In this document: piece after piece, positions 29,401-33,441 of the stretch
How positions within the stretch are numbered: the stretch's first letter is position 1
Layout of the letters: each line of letters opens with the position of its first letter
Assembly: GCA_949294085.1 (NCBI GenBank)
Contig: CASFFX010000003.1
Coordinates: 62,001-126,000 of the forward strand
DNA length: 64,000 bases
Direction of reading: 5' to 3'
Source of the DNA: an uncultured bacterium
Lineage (GTDB): Bacteria; Elusimicrobiota; Elusimicrobia; Elusimicrobiales; Elusimicrobiaceae
Notes under the pieces: model-generated
The model's input: the letters and a program-made list of their open reading frames with translations, nothing else
Database searches by the model: none
Told to the model about the DNA's origin: nothing
Made by a program: the position numbers and the translations under genes

Positions 29401-29510
29401 CAGTATTTGCCTTCTTTAATGTTGCTCCAGAACTCGTCTTTATTTAACGCTCCGGGCATAATCGCCCCAATACCAACGATGGCGATAGGTTCAAGGTTTT
29501 TATTTTTCAT
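20499..29510 (-). CDS. Multidomain polyketide / PUFA-type synthase (KS-AT-KS-4xACP-KR-DH)
   Basis: A 3003-residue iterative type I synthase resembling PfaA. Domains in order: KS1 (5-465; Cys216 in DAACATS, His350 in AHGTGT, His389 in GHAKAAAG). Acyltransferase (608-905; Ser711 in GHSLGEY; HAFHS at 813, as in malonyl-selective domains). KS2 (1000-1505; Cys1251 in SAACAST, His1399 in SHETYTP instead of HGTGT, His1439 in TGHSMGAG). Four near-identical carrier domains (about 1598-1678, 1717-1797, 1842-1922, 1972-2052), each with DLGIDTVKQ, so Thr1636, 1755, 1881 and 2011 replace the usual Ser. Ketoreductase (2150-2685; TGSGRGIG at 2401, Tyr2591 and Asn2595 in YASAN). Double-hotdog dehydratase (2720-3003; His2755, Glu2925 where Asp is usual). 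No enoyl reductase, thioesterase or PfaB/C/D partner is present. TTAGGAG precedes the ATG. Confidence 0.93.
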   Translation of the reverse strand: MKNKNLEPIAIVGIGAIMPGALNKDEFWSNIKEGKYCITEIPASYWDYRLFYSPDHKAEDKLYSKIGGFIPQSFKFNSLKYRIPPQIAKQMDTVQHLAIETTRMALEDAGYDKKAFDHNRTAVIIGNSMGGMKNEMSNTRLNRPFLYEILKNTPSFKSLAPADAQKMLDEMDAGVREKFAPINEDSMPGELANVIPGRVANVFDLHGTNFAVDAACATSLAAIDQAVNGLRMGNFDMAVAGGVDQMMSPSAYIKFCKIGALSETGSYPFDARANGFVMAEGAGMVILKRLSDAVKDGDRIYAVIRAVGASSDGKGKGITAPNPKGQKLAVEKTFEQLDYTPEAVGLIEAHGTGTRVGDAVELGALTELFAPYAKPGTIGLGSVKSQIGHAKAAAGIASLIKTSLALYNKVLPPSVNFETPNPIVDWSTCPFRVITKAEEWPGGKIRRANVSAFGFGGTNFHVAMEEMNDSLLKKAEEAKQQVTVSAPVKEKPTMTSRNSYTLHVPGEKIQSDVLTFSAPTKQELFNVLDKALVAIEYDPTYLPSISYKNHIAKPAKFAVTINVESPEKLKEKIQFFKKTASAQDVWEQESLYLRMKGIYPFTPSEIKPKVCFMFPGQGSQYVDMMKDLASKYKVVQDTFDEADRLLLNIIGQNLTDTLWSKPGETKEQIAVREAAIKKTEMTQPAVLTADIAMMRLLSSFGIKPDVVMGHSLGEYAAAVAAGIFDFENGLKAVCTRGKVMSEIKVEDNGKMASIAAPVDRVEPELARINGYVAVANKNCPTQTVIAGASKAVDDAIKMFTDMGIQAVQIPVSHAFHSAIVRPAMPQYRAFLDTLTFHAPTMPITTNVTAEFYPNDPEKIKDLMVTQISHSVEWIKQLQTTYDSGVRLFVECGPKRVLSALASNTLSDKKDIKVLASNHPKKGGIVEFNDLFANLISSGIHLDWKGTDMYGDNSTFNPAFVNWVTGNATPTEKAAGTVQNNTVCACKTGVSAAKGSCAQKSVVISGIAAGGPGSWDKIFREGVLDEILSGRNMIEPVSSEIQQKQIDKHVEFVIKSKDGNHRIERLTSPMQAIKLAAKGGAFDLEKEFGLPAKWVRSMDRSFQLAIAAGILALKDAGIPLVLYYKPTSTGGYLPDRWGLPADMIDETGVIFTSAFPVANSMMGDLSKRVAGLLNNKTAKEVHAFCQKLISQISDPALKAEIEAWYQANFKDKEVEPEAFTSEFILKTIIIAHSHFCQWIRARGPATAMSAACASTAQAIAVAQDWIKLGRCKRVIVISADDITNDNVSEWILTAFLASGAATTEADVTKAALPFDRRRNGMIVGMGAVSLVVEEESEVTKRGMKPLAKLLETEIANSGFHVTRLDVAHVAQVMNRLVTHAEKDYGLNRSDMAKQLVFISHETYTPARGGSASAEAYALKSTFGKDVSSVIVSNTKGFTGHSMGAGLEDAIAVRCLNTGLVPPIANFKEADPELEGITLSKGGHYDFKYALRLAAGFGSQLGMTLLEKMWQEGEPRVTDEAKHQAWLKEISGQQAPVLEVVQNTLRIKDNYQHGVKPSLVMEGSQAFVDKVNAIHAHDAKAAPAAAPAAAPAPAPKAVALDEATVTKEVVKMVSDKTGYPEDMLDIDLDMEADLGIDTVKQAELFAALREHYGIAQQDGIQLKDYPTIRHCIKFVLANAGKPAASAPVTPAAAPVAPTAQATVAPAAVTPAAAPKAVALDEATVTKEVVGMVAEKTGYPEDMLDIDLDMEADLGIDTVKQAELFAALREHYGIAQQDGIQLKDYPTIRHCIKFVLANAGKPAAAAPVASAPVTPAAPVAQSAVAPVAPVTPAPVTPAAAPKAVALDEATVTKEIVKMVADKTGYPEDMLDIDLDMEADLGIDTVKQAELFAALREHYGIAQQEGIQLKDYPTIRHCINFVLTNAGKPAAAAPVASAPVTPVAPVAPAAPVTPAAPAPATVTPAAAPAPAPKAVALDEATVTKEIVKMVADKTGYPEDMLDIDLDMEADLGIDTVKQAELFAALREHYGIAQQEGIQLKDYPTIRHCINFALAHAGGKTTAAPAASAPVTPAPAAVTPAAAAPVAPAAPITPAPAVETPKVKLAKKPEHVIAEHIGVPQADALITNPTAPIEKHFSLAERPEREGYQGEHCHEKKLRYVTTVADAPLTERENRRLSKDRTVLLFADNSQLIKAYQEEFKELGVKYHVFTTLKTRSKNTTIVNWESYEETEAALKDYAAEDPNIQGIVYLLGASIKKFDKKASPHADLTKYVMPLFIALRVFEKGLSNRQDADTFFAVNTKIDGTFGYTTKEEFNPIVGALTGGTTCFRKDVYERTGAISKLMDFEPTATADEMAQKTMDEVLHGDMRLMIGTRDNVRSTILSLPTRLDKRVKHFDLAGKSIIFTGSGRGIGAMLAQKIAAQYHSKIIVLDIIEIQEKTPLWASMNEAELAALKKQLWEDLKADKTKKATPVMLERAFGRVKDSVTLYNNLQKLRDLGSEVEYYHCDVTNSSMVKEVCTKIKAKNGRVDGLIHFAGLERSKLIYDKDPAEYYRIFDVKATSFASFLANNIVRDDGFFAFASSIAGKYGNLGQSDYASANDYLAKSALSLSNQGYRAISIAMSAYKNVGMGVRAGVETFLRSNGVDFVDPEDGMQIFLDEIVYGQVPEIVLTGSLGRLDWDHQLKFEWDEIGADDNGSDGAPTGSAPAPAASAAPAKAETGVDASKATHFLGNITSLQKGSEIHLEKEFNLNSDPYLADHAIEGTPYVPGVMGIETFMETATALTGQVPQGLKDVHFYLPIKLLRNRPQAVRVIGKAAGNEASMEIESDFINSKGVKMGNTRRHFTAKTLEGFVSTWDSVKAEAMTGLTAPMSVSKEEIYQKYFHGPSFQVLEGIVRVDKHASLAVYHTTPRPQWNDGPRTLLANPMLIEAAFQCCGFQDMSIEHKMTLPDGIAEVAVLKKQLPPAQLYLYGVSRGNTADGKTLHDAYVFDAQGDVWVEIHGYQAIGQ
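23355..24719 (-). repeat. Four tandem acyl-carrier-domain repeats
   Basis: Four copies of a roughly 243-base coding unit lie at about 24477-24719, 24120-24362, 23745-23987 and 23355-23597, separated by Ala/Pro/Val-rich linker sequence of variable length. The copies are nearly identical in protein and very similar in DNA, implying recent duplication or gene conversion. Each encodes EADLGIDTVKQAELFAALRE. Confidence 0.92.
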
Positions 29511-29792
29511 TTTGTCTCCTAAACGTAAAATCCTCTTTCCTTGGCATACGTATATAGGTATATTTTATGAAATTTTACGGAAGCAAAACAAATCCGCGAA
29601 CCATTTTTTTGCCCAAAGTATTGACAAAACCTCATTTGCTTTGTAAGAATTTTTTACCCTCTAAAACTCTTTTTTGTTTCTTTCCCGTCTAAATCGGGGG
29701 CAAACGGGTTTTCCAAAAAATGCAAATTTCCCGGTGTTTTTGCTTTTTGACTTACTAAAAATGGACAAATTTTTGCAAATTATACAGTTGTA
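29511..29792. other. AT-rich region upstream of the polyketide synthase
   Basis: No gene recognised in about 280 bases. For the synthase (minus strand) possible -10 boxes are TATACC near 29557 and TATAAT at 29779-29784. On the plus strand TTGACA, 17 bases, then TAAGAA (about 29619-29647) looks like a promoter reading away from the synthase, possibly into a short untranslated RNA. A palindrome at 29780-29795 is listed separately. Confidence 0.45.
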
Positions 29793-29795
29793 TAA
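29780..29795. promoter_or_regulatory. Perfect 7+7 palindrome upstream of the synthase
   Basis: TTATACA-GT-TGTATAA, an operator-like inverted repeat that overlaps a minus-strand TATAAT at 29779-29784. It is about 270 bases upstream of the synthase start codon. Confidence 0.4.
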
Positions 29796-29828
29796 AAAGC
29801 AAAACCGCCGCTTGTTTTGCGGCGGTTT
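29793..29828 (-). terminator. Intrinsic terminator after the 145-residue coiled-coil membrane protein
   Basis: Minus-strand stem AAACCGCCGC / GCGGCGGTTT followed by TGCTTTTTATA. Confidence 0.82.
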
Positions 29829-29852
29829 GTTCAAAAGATGAGCGGAAAAATT

Positions 29853-30290
29853 TTATTTGGGTTGTTTATCTTCCCCCACTTTCATATTTTCCAATTCTTC
29901 AATCAGGCTCAGCAACGTGGGCTGCAGTTTGGTAACGTATTCCTGTTCAAAGGTGCCCAAGCGCTGTTCCAAGCGGGAAAGCTGCTTGGAAATTTCCGCA
30001 TTGGATTTGTCGTGCTGTACTTTTAATTCTTCCAACCGGTAATGCAGTTCCTTCACTTTTTCCTTCAAATCGGCCACTTCCAGCGAAGAAGAACCCGGCA
30101 GGGAGTGCAAAATGGACGCCCGCGGCTTAAAAGCCGGCGGCTGGGCCACGGTAACCACGGTTAAATCTTCCACGGCGGGTTCAAAATCCGTTTCGCGGGC
30201 CAGCGCGGCGCGGTACTTGGCCGTAAATACAAACAGCAAAATAAAACAAACGGTAAAACCAATGAGTTGTAAAATGACAATATTATCCAT
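29853..30290 (-). CDS. Small membrane-anchored coiled-coil protein, function unknown
   Basis: A 145-residue protein I do not recognise. It has one N-terminal membrane helix (about 5-24) and a polar linker with Pro-rich LPGSSS. A coiled coil of roughly 60 residues (about 73-137) follows, starting VADLKEKVKELHYRLEELK, and then an acidic tail. The topology is probably helix-in with a cytoplasmic coiled coil. It stands alone between the synthase operon and the lysine operon, with its own terminator. Confidence 0.72.
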   Translation of the reverse strand: MDNIVILQLIGFTVCFILLFVFTAKYRAALARETDFEPAVEDLTVVTVAQPPAFKPRASILHSLPGSSSLEVADLKEKVKELHYRLEELKVQHDKSNAEISKQLSRLEQRLGTFEQEYVTKLQPTLLSLIEELENMKVGEDKQPK

Positions 30291-30401
30291 AGCTCATATC
30301 ATATCATATTTTCGGAGCGAATAACACGCGCCGCTTTCGCCGCCGCACCAGGCGGTTGGGGGCCGCCTGCGCGGGGGTATAATCCCCCAGCGACCACCGG
30401 G
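30291..30401. other. GC-rich, hairpin-forming intergenic sequence
   Basis: About 110 bases downstream of the lysine operon with several overlapping GC hairpins, for example CAGGCGG / CCGCCTG and GGGGG / CCCCC on the minus strand. No T run follows, so it is not a clear intrinsic terminator. No gene seen. Confidence 0.35.
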
Positions 30402-30575
30402 TTACTTGGGCTTAATCACCAAAAAGCACGCGCAAAAAGACCCCACCCCAAACACGCCGTATATCCCATAGCGCACCGTAGGGTTGGAAATCGCCGGGCA
30501 CAGCCAGTAAAACAGGCCGCACAGCACCAAAAAGGAAATGATTCCAAACAGATTGAACTTGAAAGTCGGTTTCAT
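30402..30575 (-). CDS. 57-residue membrane protein at the end of the lysine operon
   Basis: A short frame starting at the ATG at 30575, with AGGAG six bases upstream, only 7 bases after the aspartokinase stop. It encodes 57 residues with two hydrophobic helices separated by a short polar turn (first: FNLFGIISFLVLCGLFYWL; second: YGIYGVFGVGSFCACFLVI) and a short basic end. No family recognised. The tight spacing and ribosome binding site support translation. Its place in the lysA operon could hint at a transport or regulatory accessory, but this is speculation. Confidence 0.7.
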   Translation of the reverse strand: MKPTFKFNLFGIISFLVLCGLFYWLCPAISNPTVRYGIYGVFGVGSFCACFLVIKPK

Positions 30576-30582
30576 AAGGCTC

Positions 30583-31311
30583 CTATTTAATCACGGTCCC
30601 CGTTTGGCCGGTTTGATAGTGAACAATGCGGATTTCCACCCCTTTTTCCTTGGCCAGGCGGACGGCGTCCGGGTGGAGCACATTGGCGCCGTTGAGGGCC
30701 AATTTGTACATTTCGTCAAAATCCAAGACTTCGTATTTTTGGGCTTGGAGATCCTTGTTGGGGTCGGCCGAGTACACGCCGTCCACGTCTTTGACCATTT
30801 CCACGTGGTCCGCCCCCAGCTGCGCCGCCAAAAACACGGCGGACACATCGCTCCCGCCGCGTTTTAAGGTGGTGATTTCTTTGTTTTCGCCAATCCCCTG
30901 AAATCCGGCCACCACGGGCACGTGCCCTTCCTGGATTTCTTTAACCAAGCGGTTGCCTTTTAACTCCAAAATGTCGGCCCCGGTATGGGTGCAGGTGGTA
31001 ATCAGGCCAATTTGCGACCCCGTCAGCGAGACGGACGGAACGCCAATGGCGCGCAGCGCAATAGACAAAAGCGCCACGCTCACGCGTTCCCCGGTGGTTA
31101 CCAGCATATCCAGCTCGCGTTTGTCGGGCGAAGGGGTAATGCTGTAGGCGTGGTCCAGCAGAACATCGGTCAGATTCCCGTTGGCCGAAGCCACCACCAC
31201 CGGAATAAAATTATCGTCATAGCGGGATTTAATCAGCTGCGCCGCCATTAACAGTTTGGGTTTGTTGGCCAGCGTATTGCCGCCAAATTTCATAATGCAG
31301 ATTTTTCTCAT
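30583..31311 (-). CDS. Aspartate kinase, catalytic domain only
   Basis: Phosphorylates aspartate at the head of the lysine/threonine/methionine pathway. The 242-residue protein has the N-terminal KFGGNTL motif (Lys8), VTTGERVS and the C-terminal VDGVYSADP and LHPDAVRLAKEK segments of the amino-acid kinase fold. The tandem ACT domains that give feedback control in typical enzymes (about 400-450 residues) are absent. Control would have to come from transcription, which fits the lysine attenuator upstream of the operon. It lies 7 bases after lysA. Confidence 0.9.
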   Translation of the reverse strand: MRKICIMKFGGNTLANKPKLLMAAQLIKSRYDDNFIPVVVASANGNLTDVLLDHAYSITPSPDKRELDMLVTTGERVSVALLSIALRAIGVPSVSLTGSQIGLITTCTHTGADILELKGNRLVKEIQEGHVPVVAGFQGIGENKEITTLKRGGSDVSAVFLAAQLGADHVEMVKDVDGVYSADPNKDLQAQKYEVLDFDEMYKLALNGANVLHPDAVRLAKEKGVEIRIVHYQTGQTGTVIK

Positions 31312-31318
31312 TTTTTCC

Positions 31319-32569
31319 TCACAGCCACGGCGCCAGCGCGTGCCCGCTTAACATTTCTTCGTACGAAGTCCGTTTGCGCACCACGGCAAATTCGCTGCCG
31401 TGCACCATCACTTCCGGCACCAGCGGGCGGAAATTGTAGATGGACGACATCGCCGCCCCGTACGCCCCAGCACACATTATAGCAAGTAGCCCCCCTTCGT
31501 GAACAGGCTCAATAATGCGTTCCCGCGCGAACACATCGCCCGATTCGCAAATAGGGCCCACAATATCGGCAATAATCGGGGCGATGCCTTGTTTGCTGAC
31601 CGGCAAAATGGTGTGCCACGCGTCGTACAAGGCCGGGCGGACCAAGTCGTTCATGCCGGCGTCCACGATAATAAAATTTTTCTCCCCGTTGGATTTGGAG
31701 CAAATCACTTTGGTTACCAAAATGCCGGCATTGCCCGCAATGGAGCGCCCCGGCTCCACAATAATGTGTTTTTTTAGTTCTCCCAACGTTTCCCGCACCA
31801 CCTGGGCGTACGCGTCGCACGTGGGGGGCAGCTCCACGTTGTAGTTAATGCCCATGCCTCCGCCCAAATCCACATTTTCCAGCACCAGGCCGTCTGCTTC
31901 CAGCGCGCGCACCATAGACGCAATTTTGGTAAACGCCAGGCGGAACGGTTCCAAGTCCAGCAGCTGCGAGCCGATATGCACCGCAATCCCCACCACGCGT
32001 ATGCCCGGCATTTGGGCCGCCTGCTGATACAGCGCATGCGCTTCCTGCCACGGCACGCCGAATTTGTTTTCTTTGGTGCCCGTCGTAATTTTGACGTGGG
32101 TCAAGGCGTCCACGTCCGGATTGACGCGCAGTGCCAGATTGGCTTTTTTGCCCAACGAAACGGCGATGCGGTTGATGGTTTCCACTTCCGCCGCGGACTC
32201 GGCATTAATTTGCAAAATGCCCTGCGAAATGGCTTCCCGCAGTTCCGCCTCGGTTTTGCCCACGCCCGAAAAAACAATTTCGTCGGCCGGCACGCCCGCT
32301 TTGAGCGCCACGTACATTTCCCCGGCGGACACCACGTCCGCCCCCGCGCCCTGCCGCGCCAACGCCGCCACAACGCTTAAATTCGGGTTGGCTTTGACGG
32401 AATAGCACACCGTTCCGTTCAAATCGCTCAGCGCCGTGCGGTACGCGTTAAAATTGCGAATCAGTTTATCGGTGGAATAGCAATAAAAGGGCGTGCCGAC
32501 TTTTTCGGCAATTTTCTTCAAGTCCACCCCTTCCGCAAAAAGTTCTCCGCCTTGGTAATGAAAACACAT
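31319..32569 (-). CDS. lysA: Diaminopimelate decarboxylase
   Basis: Last step of lysine synthesis: PLP-dependent decarboxylation of meso-diaminopimelate. The 416-residue protein is of normal length. PLP Lys59 lies in YSVKANPN, and HIGSQ, GGGMGINY and CESGDVFARER (catalytic Cys) are present. AAGGAG precedes the ATG. It is the first gene of a lysA-aspartokinase-small membrane protein operon. About 190 bases upstream lie a promoter, a Lys-rich leader peptide and an attenuator terminator. Confidence 0.95.
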   Translation of the reverse strand: MCFHYQGGELFAEGVDLKKIAEKVGTPFYCYSTDKLIRNFNAYRTALSDLNGTVCYSVKANPNLSVVAALARQGAGADVVSAGEMYVALKAGVPADEIVFSGVGKTEAELREAISQGILQINAESAAEVETINRIAVSLGKKANLALRVNPDVDALTHVKITTGTKENKFGVPWQEAHALYQQAAQMPGIRVVGIAVHIGSQLLDLEPFRLAFTKIASMVRALEADGLVLENVDLGGGMGINYNVELPPTCDAYAQVVRETLGELKKHIIVEPGRSIAGNAGILVTKVICSKSNGEKNFIIVDAGMNDLVRPALYDAWHTILPVSKQGIAPIIADIVGPICESGDVFARERIIEPVHEGGLLAIMCAGAYGAAMSSIYNFRPLVPEVMVHGSEFAVVRKRTSYEEMLSGHALAPWL

Positions 32570-32601
32570 ATTTTTCTCCTTGTTTTACAGCGCCGTTCCA
32601 T

Positions 32602-32631
32602 AAAAAACCCCCGCTTACAATTAAGCGGGGG
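32602..32631 (-). terminator. Attenuator terminator of the lysine operon
   Basis: Minus-strand hairpin of ten perfect pairs (CCCCCGCTTA-ATTG-TAAGCGGGGG) followed by TTTTTT, about 30 bases before lysA. Its 3' arm and loop contain AATTGTAAGC (32613-32622), the exact complement of GCTTACAATT in the leader (32678-32687). The terminator and an antiterminator are therefore mutually exclusive. Confidence 0.85.
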
Positions 32632-32663
32632 GCGCTGCAAATTCGTTTATTAAAATAAGGCCG

Positions 32664-32756
32664 TTAATTATCCGCAAAATTGTAAGCAAGAGCGCAAGAG
32701 CACTTTTTGCTCTTGTTCTGTTTGCTTACACGCTTAAGGGATAGAATGATTGCCAT
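32664..32756 (-). CDS. Lysine-rich leader peptide (attenuation)
   Basis: A 30-residue frame, ATG at 32756 to TAA at 32664. Residues 8-18 are KRVSKQNKSKK, five lysines in eleven codons (Lys8, 12, 15, 17, 18), a hallmark of amino-acid attenuation leaders. Codons 10-11 contain GTAAGC (segment 1). Codons 24-27 contain GCTTACAATT (segment 2). Segment 2 pairs with segment 1 over eight bases (TGTAAGCA / TGCTTACA), or with the terminator over ten. Stalling at Lys codons should leave segment 2 free to form the antiterminator; reading through to the stop codon should cover it. No Shine-Dalgarno is seen, and the -10 box ends six bases before the ATG, implying a leaderless message. Confidence 0.72.
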   Translation of the reverse strand: MAIILSLKRVSKQNKSKKCSCALAYNFADN

Positions 32757-32762
32757 AAAGTT

Positions 32763-32792
32763 AGTATAGAAAAAAAGGCTTTCCAAGCGCAA
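32763..32792 (-). promoter_or_regulatory. Promoter of the lysine operon
   Basis: Minus-strand TTGCGC (-35, 32787-32792), 18 bases, TATACT (-10, 32763-32768). The -10 ends six bases before the leader-peptide ATG. Confidence 0.55.
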
Positions 32793-32829
32793 CCGCTTTT
32801 TGCAGCCCAACGCGCTGACCGCCGAGGCA

Positions 32830-32860
32830 TAAAAATCCCGCCTTCAAAAAATCCGGCGGG
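32830..32860 (-). terminator. Intrinsic terminator after def
   Basis: Minus-strand CCCGCC / GGCGGG stem with a T-rich loop, followed by ATTTTTAT. Confidence 0.7.
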
Positions 32861-32880
32861 AAAAAGAAGTTTTTTCAAAA

Positions 32881-33405
32881 CTAATCCCAATTTTTACGCA
32901 GTTTTTTAATGGCTTTTTTTACTTCCGGTTTCAACGCGGGGTCCACCAGGTCAATAAACAATTTGCCGTCCAAGTGGTCCACCTCGTGCTGAAAAGCCTT
33001 GGCCAACAGCCCGCGCGCCCGCTTGACCTGCTCCTGCCCGTTTTCATCGGTGTATTTAATGGTAACGTCGGTCGCCCGTTTGACTTCCGCCCACAGGCCC
33101 GGCAGGGAAAGGCAGCCTTCCTCCTCCAGTTTTTCCCCCCGTTTGGAAAGAATTTGCGGATTGATGATGACGTAGCGTTTGAGCGGGGCGTTTTCCTGGT
33201 CCGATTCCGGAATCAAAATAACCGCCAGGCGATATTCCAGCCCAATTTGATTGGCCGCCAACCCCACGCCGCGCACCGCCAAGCAGGTTTCTTCCATATC
33301 CTTAAGCAGTTTGGGCAGCAAAGGCTGCAACGTTTTGAAATCAACGGGTTTTAATTTTTGGCGCAAGATGTTTTCGCCGTATTTGGTAACACGCAGAATA
33401 GCCAT
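32881..33405 (-). CDS. def: Peptide deformylase
   Basis: Removes the formyl group from nascent proteins. The 174-residue protein has all three family motifs: GVGLAANQIG (46-55), EGCLSLPG with metal ligand Cys98, and QHEVDHLDG with His140, Glu141 and His144. The C-terminus is lysine-rich. It stands downstream of the permease/EIIA pair on the minus strand and ends at its own terminator. Confidence 0.96.
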   Translation of the reverse strand: MAILRVTKYGENILRQKLKPVDFKTLQPLLPKLLKDMEETCLAVRGVGLAANQIGLEYRLAVILIPESDQENAPLKRYVIINPQILSKRGEKLEEEGCLSLPGLWAEVKRATDVTIKYTDENGQEQVKRARGLLAKAFQHEVDHLDGKLFIDLVDPALKPEVKKAIKKLRKNWD

Positions 33406-33441
33406 ATCTTTATTTTATCATATTGCCGCGGCACGGAGGCA

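Noticed and set aside
32580..32830. Lysine riboswitch (L-box) or T-box upstream of lysA
   Set aside because: I found neither the conserved L-box core nor a T-box sequence; the Lys-rich frame with alternative hairpins explains the region better.
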